Position numbers and translations under genes: made by a program | Source: an uncultured Gemmatimonadota bacterium | GTDB taxonomy: Bacteria; Gemmatimonadota; Gemmatimonadetes; Gemmatimonadales; Gemmatimonadaceae | Assembly: GCA_946479995.1 (NCBI GenBank) | Contig: CAMLIU010000099.1 | Location: 1-6,423, forward strand | Reading direction: 5' to 3' | Length of the DNA stretch: 6,423 nucleotides | Notes under the pieces: generated by a model | What the model saw: the letters and a program-made list of their open reading frames with translations, nothing else | Told to the model about the DNA's origin: nothing | The model's database searches: none | Shown: positions 1 to 5,819 of the stretch, one piece after another | Layout of the letters: every line of letters starts with the position of its first letter | Position numbering within the stretch: position 1 is the first letter of the stretch

Positions 1-53
1 AGCAGGCCGAGGGTCGGGGCCTCGTTGTATGCAGGGATGCAGAAGTACAGCAC
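1..53 (-). CDS. Family 2 glycosyltransferase, N-terminal fragment (runs off left edge)
   Basis: Only the first 17 complete codons are in the window, read leftward from a GTG at 53-51. They encode (M)LYFCIPAYNEAPTLGL, with a further partial codon at the edge. A hydrophobic strand leading into IPAYNE followed by an A-P-T-L-G helix start is the classic opening of GT-A fold family 2 glycosyltransferases, where this strand and turn bind the nucleotide part of the sugar donor. The start is well supported: AGGA sits four bases before the GTG, an in-frame TAG lies upstream at 92-90, and no other start codon lies between them. GT2 enzymes of this compact type, with no N-terminal membrane segment, include polyprenyl-phosphate mannosyl/glucosyl transferases and enzymes of polysaccharide or lipid glycosylation. 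The acceptor, the DXD metal motif and any C-terminal membrane helices lie outside the window, so the exact role is unknown. It is transcribed divergently from the gene beginning at 288. Confidence 0.82.
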   Translation of the reverse strand, partial: MLYFCIPAYNEAPTLGL

Positions 54-91
54 GTGATCCTGGGGACGCGTGAATCGGGTACTCGTAAGCT

Positions 92-120
92 AGGGACGGC
101 GGGTGGACACCCGCCACCCT
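92..120. other. Strong hairpin in the divergent intergenic region
   Basis: The bases at 98-104 (GGCGGGT) and 109-115 (ACCCGCC) form a perfect 7-bp GC-rich stem closed by GGAC, or 8 bp if the loop is reduced to two bases. AGGG at 92-95 can pair with CCCT at 117-120 across a small internal loop, making a nearly continuous 11-bp structure. It lies about 40 bases upstream of the glycosyltransferase start and about 170 bases upstream of the plus-strand gene. A transcript running leftward would carry it in its 5' leader. There is no T-run on either side, so it is not a standard intrinsic terminator, and I recognise no riboswitch class. The rest of the gap (54-278) shows two short perfect palindromes, CAACGTTG at 185-192 and GACGATCGTC at 207-216, but no promoter I could defend. 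Confidence 0.45.
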
Positions 121-287
121 GACATACCCCGCGGAAAGGTCACGGGTTCGCGCGAGGCGGGCAGCACCCTCCCGATGCGAGTGCCAACGTTGTGCTCATT
201 CAAACCGACGATCGTCACAGGAGAAAGGCAAGCAGCCGCGACTCGTAACGGCTTCCGGGGTACCAGACGGCCAGGGAGATGACCACG

Positions 288-1019
288 ATGATTCTCGCTG
301 ATACTCGCCACCACCTGACGCGCAACGATGCCGAGCTGGCCGCGCGGCTCATCGCCCGTGATTCGGGCGCTGAGCTGGCCGACATCGAACGGGAGCTGGC
401 CGACCGCGGCATCGACGCGCTCCTCGATGATCCACGACTCCCGGCGGCGCTCCTGCGCTCGCGTCAGGGGGCCTGTGCCTCGCTGCCCCTCTTCGCCTAC
501 GTGATGGTGCGCCACGCGCTCATCCGCCTCGGCGAGAGCGAGCGCATGATCGCGGACTATCTCGCGGCGCTCGTCATGCACTTCGGCATGCGCGACCGTG
601 CGTGGCGCGTGTCGGACGCCGACGACCAGATCTACGTTGCGCTGGCGGACCTCGCCGCGGACCTGGACGACCCCGATGGGCGACGCAGCTTTCTCGTGCG
701 CACCCACCTCGGCAACTATGCGCTCTGGCTGAGCGGCTTGTTCCCCGACTACGTGGAGCACCGGAAGTGGCGGCGCGGCGGCCCGGACCTCGACTACTAC
801 GAGGAGATGGGGCGTCGCGGATTCCAGCTCGCCGCCGATCATCGCCTGGCGGAGAACCACGGGCTGGCCACGCTGTACGCCACCGCGGCCGAACGGTTCG
901 GACTCCTGCGGTCCGCCCTGAACGACGTGAGCGATGCGCTGCTCTTTCCCGACCGCTACTCGCCGGAGCGGTTGATGCGGCAGGTCACGAGTGAAGCGCG
1001 CTGGCGTCGGCTGAACTGA
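288..1019 (+). CDS. Hypothetical protein, all-helical, family not recognised
   Basis: This gene encodes 243 residues (246 from an ATG nine bases earlier at 279). I chose ATG 288 because GGGAG at 274-278 lies nine bases before it, a normal Shine-Dalgarno spacing, whereas the same motif touches ATG 279 directly. A stop at 246-248 closes the frame upstream. No signal peptide or clear membrane helix is visible, so it is probably cytoplasmic. The sequence reads as nearly continuous helix. A central block rich in aromatic and charged residues (around 138-180, beginning RTHLGNYALWLSGLFPDYVE and continuing through H-R-K-W-R-R-G-G to a D-Y-Y-E-E-M-G-R-R-G-F stretch) looks like a conserved core. A second likely core is LAENHGLATLYATAAERFGL near residues 187-206. 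I do not recognise the family and assign no function. It stands alone on its strand, and its last 35 bases overlap the convergent amidotransferase gene. Composition matches its neighbours, with no sign of recent transfer. Confidence 0.85.
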   Translation: MILADTRHHLTRNDAELAARLIARDSGAELADIERELADRGIDALLDDPRLPAALLRSRQGACASLPLFAYVMVRHALIRLGESERMIADYLAALVMHFGMRDRAWRVSDADDQIYVALADLAADLDDPDGRRSFLVRTHLGNYALWLSGLFPDYVEHRKWRRGGPDLDYYEEMGRRGFQLAADHRLAENHGLATLYATAAERFGLLRSALNDVSDALLFPDRYSPERLMRQVTSEARWRRLN

Positions 1020-1740
1020 TCGCGTGCCGGCGCGCGGCGTCGGCGAAGGCGGCGAACAACGCACGATCCCACGGTTCGGCGTCACGCACCAGCTCTTCGG
1101 GGTGCCACTGCACGCCGAGCATCCACCAGTCGTCTCCGTTCCATTCCACACCCTCGACCACGCCATCCGGCGCGACGGCAGCGGGCAAGAGGCCACTCGC
1201 CACGCGGGCGATCGCCTGGTGGTGCATGGAGTTGACGCTGATCCTCGACGCTCCGCACGCGTTCCCGAGCTTCGAGCCCGCGACGAGGGTGACGACGTGC
1301 GTGCGATCGCTCCGGCCGGCGCCACTCTCGTGGCGCAATGGGTCGGTCCACTCGGAGGGGAGATCCTGGACGAGCGTGCCACCGAGGGCGACGTTCGCGA
1401 TCTGGACGCCGCGGCAGATGGCGAAGGTGGGAACGCCGCGCGCGCGAGCCGCGCGAACGAGGGCGAGCTCGAACTCGTCGCGTCCGGCGTGTACGTCACC
1501 CAGGGCGGGGTGCGGCGGTTCCCCGTAGCGCGCGGGTGCCACGTCCTCGCCGCCGGTGAGGATCAGGCCGTTCATCCCTTCCAGCATCTCATCCGCGTCC
1601 GCAGCGTGGAGCACGGGGAGGATGAATGGCCGCAGCCCCGCCGCGCGGGCGGCATCGGTGTACGCGGCATTCAACCGCGTGCGCAGGACGTCGCGGATGA
1701 CTTCCGTGGTGGCGGTGAGCGCGACGGCGGGGCTCGGCAT
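985..1740 (-). CDS. Class I glutamine amidotransferase-like hydrolase (peptidase C26; gamma-glutamyl-GABA hydrolase family)
   Basis: The 251-residue length is typical for PuuD-type stand-alone glutamine amidotransferase domains. The catalytic machinery is complete. The nucleophile is Cys109 in the elbow AICRGVQIANVALGG (107-121). His213 and Glu215 in GVQWHPEE complete the triad, and LTGGEDVAPARYGE (61-74) is the family's oxyanion-side loop. RDEFELALVRAA (87-98) and VNSMHHQAI (169-177) are further C26 hallmarks. In E. coli, PuuD hydrolyses gamma-glutamyl-GABA to glutamate and GABA in putrescine breakdown. Many relatives act on other gamma-glutamyl compounds, and no other putrescine-pathway gene is in view here, so only the family and the gamma-glutamyl hydrolase chemistry are safe. 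The protein is cytoplasmic, with no signal peptide. The ATG at 1740-1738 is the only plausible start although I see no good Shine-Dalgarno before it. The last 13 or so residues appear to be an unconserved tail that accounts for the 35-bp overlap with the convergent gene. Confidence 0.93.
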   Translation of the reverse strand: MPSPAVALTATTEVIRDVLRTRLNAAYTDAARAAGLRPFILPVLHAADADEMLEGMNGLILTGGEDVAPARYGEPPHPALGDVHAGRDEFELALVRAARARGVPTFAICRGVQIANVALGGTLVQDLPSEWTDPLRHESGAGRSDRTHVVTLVAGSKLGNACGASRISVNSMHHQAIARVASGLLPAAVAPDGVVEGVEWNGDDWWMLGVQWHPEELVRDAEPWDRALFAAFADAARRHAISSADASALHS

Positions 1741-1752
1741 GCGACAGTGAGG

Positions 1753-1783
1753 TTGCGGGTGCGTGAGTCGAGCCTGTATCCTA
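1753..1783. promoter_or_regulatory. Candidate divergent promoter with a shared -10 element
   Basis: The 104-bp spacer between the divergent starts at 1740 and 1845 has one AT-leaning patch. On the plus strand TATCCT (1777-1782) matches the -10 consensus at four of six positions, and TTGCGG (1753-1758) lies 18 bases upstream as a weak -35. Read on the minus strand the same patch gives TAGGAT (1783-1778), also four of six, with only a poor -35 (TGGAGC at 1806-1801). If used, plus-strand transcripts would have a leader of roughly 55 bases and minus-strand transcripts roughly 30. The matches are weak and this is a suggestion only. Confidence 0.28.
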
Positions 1784-1844
1784 AGCGCCGCCGCAGGGTC
1801 GCTCCAGCACGGATCCGCGTCGCTCCCGCCGAGGCCTTCCGGGC

Positions 1845-2405
1845 ATGTTCGAATCCTTTCGCCAGACTCTCCGCGACCTGATGGACCGCGCGACCCCGCC
1901 TGAAGAGCGACGCGCCGGCCTGGCGCGCATGAAGGACACGCTGGTGACCGCCCGCCTCGGGGTGGACGACCTGCGTCGCGGCGTGACCGTCACCCGCCAG
2001 CGGCTCGACGCCGAGCGCCGCGAGCTGGAGACGATGCGGCGGCGGAAGGGATACGCGCAGGGGATCGACGATGGCGAGACGGTGGCGCTCGCCGAGAAGT
2101 ACGAGGCGCACCACGCGGAGCGCGTCGCCGTGCTGGAACGCAAGCTCGCCGCGCAGGAGGCGGAGCTGGCGATGGCGGAGCGGGAGGTGGCGGAGATGAC
2201 GACCGAGCTGAAGCAGGCAATGCTCGGTGTCCCGGGTGCTCCCTCCGTGAGCGACGCGGCGGCGGCGGAGGTGGATGCGGCGCTCGACGACAGCTCCGGC
2301 ATCGCGAGCGAGCTCGATGCCATCGGCCGCGCCCGCGCCCGCAGCGAGCGCGAGGCCGAGGCGGAGCAGCGCCTCGCTGAATTGAAGCGCCGCATGGGCA
2401 AGTAG
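1845..2405 (+). CDS. Cytoplasmic coiled-coil protein, distantly PspA/IM30-like in appearance
   Basis: This gene encodes 186 residues with no signal peptide or membrane helix. Two long charged helices dominate: residues 1-66, with heptad-like Leu spacing through TLRDLMDRA, ARMKDTLVTA and DDLRRGVTVTRQRLDAERREL, and residues 78-127 (VALAEKYEAHHAERVAVLER and onward). A Gly/Asp-rich turn (GYAQGIDDGE, 69-78) separates them. A flexible Pro/Ser/Ala stretch (130-155) leads to a short C-terminal helix ending KRRMGK. A helical hairpin opening with a short amphipathic helix (MFESFRQTLRDLMDRA) recalls the PspA/IM30 (Vipp1, ESCRT-III-like) membrane-remodelling family, but I do not see enough conserved sequence to assign it. 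It could equally be an unrelated coiled coil. ATG 1845 is preceded by GAGG at 1831-1834, an acceptable ribosome site. It is the first gene of a tight operon: the Omp85-type gene starts three bases after its stop, suggesting an envelope-related role or simple co-expression. Confidence 0.85.
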   Translation: MFESFRQTLRDLMDRATPPEERRAGLARMKDTLVTARLGVDDLRRGVTVTRQRLDAERRELETMRRRKGYAQGIDDGETVALAEKYEAHHAERVAVLERKLAAQEAELAMAEREVAEMTTELKQAMLGVPGAPSVSDAAAAEVDAALDDSSGIASELDAIGRARARSEREAEAEQRLAELKRRMGK

Positions 2406-2408
2406 CGA

Positions 2409-4136
2409 GTGCTTCCGCATCGCCTGCTGCAGGCGATGGCGTTCCTGCTCGTTCCCCTGGCGGCGTCCGAGGCGCAGCCGGGAACGCGCGCGCCATCGGG
2501 ACGACCGGTGGTCGTGTGCGCCGGCCAGCGCGTGGACGACGTGATCGTCTATTCCGATGCACCGGCGATGCGGAACCTGGATCGCGTGCCTCCGCTGGCG
2601 CGCGCCGCGCGGGCGCTCCACCGCACGACGCGGCCCGACGTCATCCGTCGCTTCCTGCTGATCGAGCATGGCCAGTCGTGCAGCGAGCTCCGGCGAGCCG
2701 AGTCCGAGCGCATCCTGCGCGCGCAGCCGTTCATCGCCGAGGCGAGGGTCTTCGTGGTCGCCAACGGCGAAGGAGGAGTGGACGTCGAGGTCCGCACGAG
2801 CGACGAGACGTCCATCATCATCGGCGGCATCGTGAGCGCCGGGAAGCCGCATCTCGCCTCGCTGCTGCTGGGCAATGCGAATCTCGCCGGCCAGGGACTG
2901 TACGCAACCGGCTGGTGGCGAAGCGGCGACGGCTTTCGCGACGGCGTCGGCACGCGCCTGCTCGACCACCAGTTCCTCGGTCAGCCACTAACGGCGGGAC
3001 TCGAGCTGGAGCGCACGCCGCTCGGCGCATCGTGGCGCGTGTCGAGCGCGCGGCCGTTCTTCACCGACCTGCAGCGCGTCGCATGGCGTCTGCGCGTGGG
3101 GAGCGGAACGGGCTACACGATGCTGCGCGAGCCGAATGGCCTGCGGCCGGCCGTGGCCTTCCGCCGCAGCTCGTTCGACCTCGGCGCGGTGATGCGCGTC
3201 GGTGTGCCTGGACGCCTGAACATGTTCGGCGTATCGCTCACCGGCCTGGACGAAGGGGGCGGGGATCGCCTCGTGCTCACCGATTCGGGCCGGCTGCGCG
3301 ACGTCGGCCCCGCACCGACGAGCTACCCCTCCCATCGCGGGGTTCGCATCAACGCGCTGCTCGGGCGCCGGGACATCAGCTACGTGCGGCTCGAGGGACT
3401 CGATGCGCTGACGGCGAGCCAGGACCTGCCGGTCGGGTTCCAGGCGGGACTCCAGGTGGGGCGCAGTGTGCCAGTGGACGGCGTGCACGAAGCCGACATC
3501 TTCGCGGCGAGCGACCTCTACGTGGCGGCCACGAACGGCGTGTCCACGGTGCGCCTGCAGCTGCAGGGCGAGGCGCGCCGGGGCACGGCGCGGCAGCGAT
3601 GGGACGACGTGCTCGCGAGCGGCCGGCTCACGCACTACCTGACGACGAGCCCGCGCCTGCAGAATCAGACCACGCTCGAGTACAGCGCCGGTTTCCGGCA
3701 GCGCATGCCCTTCCAGCTGCTCCTCGGCATCCCGGAGGGCGGGGTGCGGGGCTACGAGGAATCGAACTACGCCGGGAGCGTGCGCGTCGTCGCCCGGACG
3801 GAGGAGCGGTATGCGATTCCCAACTTCCTCGGTGCGTCCGACGCCGGGGTGGCGATGTTCGCGGACGTCGGCCGCGAGGCGGCGGGCGACGTCCCGTTCG
3901 GCGTCACGAGCCCGGTGGTGGCGTCGCTCGGCCTGAGCCTCATGGCCGCGGTGCCACAGCATTCGGCGCGCCTCTGGCGAATGGACTTCGCCGTGCCGGT
4001 GACGCGGGGGGCCGGGGCGCGGTGGACGGTGAGGTTCAGCAACGGGGACCGCACGACGTTCGTGTTCCGCACCCCGCGCGACGTGGAGCTGGCGCGCGAG
4101 ACGACGGTGCCGTCGTCGATATTCGCCTGGCCGTGA
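2409..4136 (+). CDS. Omp85-superfamily outer-membrane protein with a short POTRA-like N-terminus
   Basis: The protein has 575 residues. A Sec signal peptide (MLPHRLLQAMAFLLVPLAAS, cleavage probably after SEA near residue 22) sends it to the periplasm. Residues about 34-135 have the strand-helix-helix-strand-strand pattern of one POTRA domain, with RRAESERILRAQPFIAEARV as the helical part and VDVEVRTSDE as the last strand. The rest is rich in alternating-polarity strands, as expected of a beta barrel. The superfamily signature is present: GGVRGYEESNYAG (444-456) contains the VRGY motif of the loop 6 that enters the barrel, and MFADVG (483-488) is the following FxDxG-type strand. With one POTRA it is not BamA (normally five) and more like FhaC/TamA-type or uncharacterised Omp85 proteins; the substrate is unknown. 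GTG 2409 is chosen over ATG 2436 because only it supplies a signal peptide with a basic N-region. It follows the coiled-coil gene by three bases with only a weak ribosome site, so coupling is likely. Only two cysteines, Cys37 and Cys91, occur. Confidence 0.87.
   Translation: MLPHRLLQAMAFLLVPLAASEAQPGTRAPSGRPVVVCAGQRVDDVIVYSDAPAMRNLDRVPPLARAARALHRTTRPDVIRRFLLIEHGQSCSELRRAESERILRAQPFIAEARVFVVANGEGGVDVEVRTSDETSIIIGGIVSAGKPHLASLLLGNANLAGQGLYATGWWRSGDGFRDGVGTRLLDHQFLGQPLTAGLELERTPLGASWRVSSARPFFTDLQRVAWRLRVGSGTGYTMLREPNGLRPAVAFRRSSFDLGAVMRVGVPGRLNMFGVSLTGLDEGGGDRLVLTDSGRLRDVGPAPTSYPSHRGVRINALLGRRDISYVRLEGLDALTASQDLPVGFQAGLQVGRSVPVDGVHEADIFAASDLYVAATNGVSTVRLQLQGEARRGTARQRWDDVLASGRLTHYLTTSPRLQNQTTLEYSAGFRQRMPFQLLLGIPEGGVRGYEESNYAGSVRVVARTEERYAIPNFLGASDAGVAMFADVGREAAGDVPFGVTSPVVASLGLSLMAAVPQHSARLWRMDFAVPVTRGAGARWTVRFSNGDRTTFVFRTPRDVELARETTVPSSIFAWP
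2418..2438 (+). promoter_or_regulatory. Hairpin at the translation start of the Omp85-type gene
   Basis: CATCGCCTG (2418-2426) and CAGGCGATG (2430-2438) are perfect inverted repeats of nine bases with a three-base CTG loop. The structure begins nine bases after the first base of the GTG start codon (2409) and ends in the internal in-frame ATG at 2436. In the mRNA such a stem falls within the ribosome footprint. It could slow initiation unless ribosomes arriving from the upstream coiled-coil gene melt it. The repeat is seen directly; the regulatory role is inference, since it also encodes signal-peptide residues. Confidence 0.35.
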
Positions 4137-4150
4137 ACTGAGGGAAGGCG

Positions 4151-4208
4151 AGACGGTCGGAAGGTCGGAAGGTCGGCAACGACCCCCGGACCTTCCGACC
4201 TCCCGTCT
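4151..4208. terminator. Probable bidirectional terminator hairpin built on an 8-bp direct repeat
   Basis: This element lies between the convergent ends of the Omp85-type gene (4136) and the POT transporter gene (4209). GGTCGGAA occurs twice in tandem plus a partial third copy (4155-4162, 4163-4170, 4171-4176). The left arm 4162-4174 (AGGTCGGAAGGTC) pairs perfectly over 13 bp with 4189-4201, leaving a 14-base loop. AGACGG at 4151-4156 pairs with CCGTCT at 4203-4208 to lengthen the stem across a small bulge. The tandem repeat allows more than one pairing register. Neither side has a clear T-run, so termination would depend on the stem alone or on Rho. The position strongly favours a shared terminator. 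Confidence 0.6.
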
Positions 4209-5819
4209 TCAGGCGTCCGCCACGCTTGCCGTCAGCTTCTTCAGCAGCGGCACCAGCAGCAGCATCACGATCGCCGCGCCGAACGATGTGGCAACCGGAA
4301 TCATGAAGAAGCTCCGCAGCGACGGGACTTCGTGCATCATCGAAGCGAGGAAACCGCCCAGGTAGTTCGCCGCGGCGATGGAGAGGAACCAGACGCCCAT
4401 CATCAGCGAGCCGAAGCGCGCCGGCGCCACCTTGGTCACGTACGACAGCCCCACCGGCGAGACACAGAGCTCACCGACGGTATGCAGCAGGTACGCCGAG
4501 ACGAGGAACATCGGGCTGACGAGCACACCGCGGTCGGCGGGGCCCCCCGCGACGACGAGGAAGAGGAAGCCCGCACCGACGAGCGCGAGGCCGAGGACCA
4601 TCTTCAGTGACGTGGACGGCTCACGGTGACGGCGACCAAGCGCGCGCCACAACCAGGCCATCACCGGCGCGAGGAGGATGATGGCGAGCGGCTGGATGCT
4701 CTGGAACCAGCTCGCCGGCACGAGGAAGCTGCCGAGCTCGCGATCGGTGTTCTTGTCGGCGAAGAGCGTGAGCGAGGAACCCGCCTGCTCGAAGGCGAGC
4801 CAGAAGAACATGCCGAAGGTCACGACGATGAACAGCGCGATCATGCGCTTGCGTTCGTCGCCGCGCGTGCCGAACACGCCGACGGCGAACACCGCGCCCG
4901 CGGCGGCGGCCATGAAAATGCCGAGCACGTTGGCGAGGTCCACGTGCCAGTGCGTGCCGAAGAGCGCCAGAGCAGCGCCGATCACGGCGCCGATGATGGC
5001 GTGCATGCTCGAGTTCGGCGTGCGGTCCGCCTGCTGCGGCTCGACAAGTGACTCGGCAGCACGCGCCACCGGCTCGTCGTCGGCGCGCGCGATGTGCTCG
5101 TCGGCGTCAGCGGGCGGGAGGCCGATGCCCGGCATGACCTTGTCGCGGTAGTACATGTAGATCACGAGGCCGAGCAGCATTCCTACCCCGGCAGCGCCGA
5201 AGCCGTAGTCCCACCCAACGCGCTCGCCGAGCCAGCCGCAGATGAACGGGGCGATGAAGGCGCCGGTGTTGATCCCCATGTAGAAGATCGTGAAGCCCGC
5301 GTCACGCCGGTCGTCACCGGGGCGATAAAGCTGGCCGACCATGGTGGACACGTTCGGCTTGAAGAAGCCGGTCCCGATGACGACGCAGATGAGGCCGAGG
5401 TAGAACGGCAGCATCGCCGCGTTGCCGGGTGACGCGCTCCCCGCGGCGACCGGCGAGGGGCCGAACGCGAGCAGGAAGTGACCGAGAGCGATGACCAGCC
5501 CGCCGATGACGAGCGAGCGCCGCGTACCGAGCAGGCGGTCGGCGAGCCAGCCCCCCAGCAGCGGCGTGAGGTAGACGGAGCCGGTGTACGCGCCGTACAG
5601 CAGCGACGCGCGCGCCGAATCCCAGCGCAGCGCGTTCACCAGGTACAGCACGAGCAGGGCGCGCATCCCGTAGTACGAGAAGCGCTCCCACATCTCGACG
5701 ATGAACAGCAGGCCGAGCCCGCGTGGATGTCCCAGGAACCGGCGGTCGTCCATCGCCTGGTTGGGCGGCTTATCGTAGGAAGTGGCCGCGGCGCCGGTGG
5801 CGGGATTCACGTGGGTCAT
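4209..5819 (-). CDS. Proton-dependent oligopeptide transporter (POT/PTR2 family, MFS)
   Basis: This 536-residue inner-membrane carrier imports di- and tripeptides with protons. All the family hallmarks are present. [10 protein letters not shown] (42-51) is the ExxERFxYYG motif on the first helix that couples protons and peptide. [15 protein letters not shown] (151-165) carries the conserved Lys154. [13 protein letters not shown] (179-191) is the PTR2 signature. [13 protein letters not shown] (343-355) lies on TM7. [13 protein letters not shown] (449-461) carries Glu450, matching the peptide-terminus-binding Glu of DtpA-type carriers. A hydrophilic, acidic linker (about 227-272) after TM6 is followed by two extra helices (about 274-314), the usual 14-helix bacterial arrangement. 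The frame stays open upstream to 6056, but that extension is Arg/Ala-rich, unlike the family, and overlaps the ABC gene. ATG 5819 is preferred because it overlaps the ABC stop as ATGA and puts the conserved GHPRG at the usual distance from the N-terminus. I see no Shine-Dalgarno, consistent with translational coupling. ATG 5753 is a less likely start. Confidence 0.96.
   Translation of the reverse strand: MTHVNPATGAAATSYDKPPNQAMDDRRFLGHPRGLGLLFIVEMWERFSYYGMRALLVLYLVNALRWDSARASLLYGAYTGSVYLTPLLGGWLADRLLGTRRSLVIGGLVIALGHFLLAFGPSPVAAGSASPGNAAMLPFYLGLICVVIGTGFFKPNVSTMVGQLYRPGDDRRDAGFTIFYMGINTGAFIAPFICGWLGERVGWDYGFGAAGVGMLLGLVIYMYYRDKVMPGIGLPPADADEHIARADDEPVARAAESLVEPQQADRTPNSSMHAIIGAVIGAALALFGTHWHVDLANVLGIFMAAAAGAVFAVGVFGTRGDERKRMIALFIVVTFGMFFWLAFEQAGSSLTLFADKNTDRELGSFLVPASWFQSIQPLAIILLAPVMAWLWRALGRRHREPSTSLKMVLGLALVGAGFLFLVVAGGPADRGVLVSPMFLVSAYLLHTVGELCVSPVGLSYVTKVAPARFGSLMMGVWFLSIAAANYLGGFLASMMHEVPSLRSFFMIPVATSFGAAIVMLLLVPLLKKLTASVADA

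Noticed and set aside
185..216. Two palindromes, CAACGTTG and GACGATCGTC, as a possible operator
   Set aside because: Single short palindromes of this size are expected by chance in a 225-base region, they differ from each other, and no promoter could be placed next to them.
120..278. Possible riboswitch or tRNA in the left intergenic region
   Set aside because: I compared it by eye with cobalamin, glycine, c-di-GMP and THF riboswitch cores and with the tRNA T-loop, and found no match.
90..1499. Long minus-strand open frame of 469 residues spanning the left of the window
   Set aside because: It is Arg/Ser/Pro-rich low-complexity translation, antisense to the helical protein gene and in another frame of the amidotransferase gene, which has intact catalytic motifs. 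It is a shadow frame typical of high-GC DNA.
1671..2969. Minus-strand open frame of 432 residues opposite the coiled-coil and Omp85-type genes
   Set aside because: It is rich in His, Arg and Ala with no domain, and it crosses an intergenic spacer and two plus-strand genes that have coherent structure.
2988..3962. Minus-strand open frame of 324 residues opposite the Omp85-type barrel
   Set aside because: It is His/Arg/Ala-rich, has no motif and lies entirely antisense to a well-supported gene.
2516..4141. Plus-strand open frame of 541 residues inside the Omp85-type gene
   Set aside because: It is an overlapping +1-type shadow with extreme Arg/Ala/Gly content; the signal peptide, VRGY and FADVG motifs are all in the other frame.
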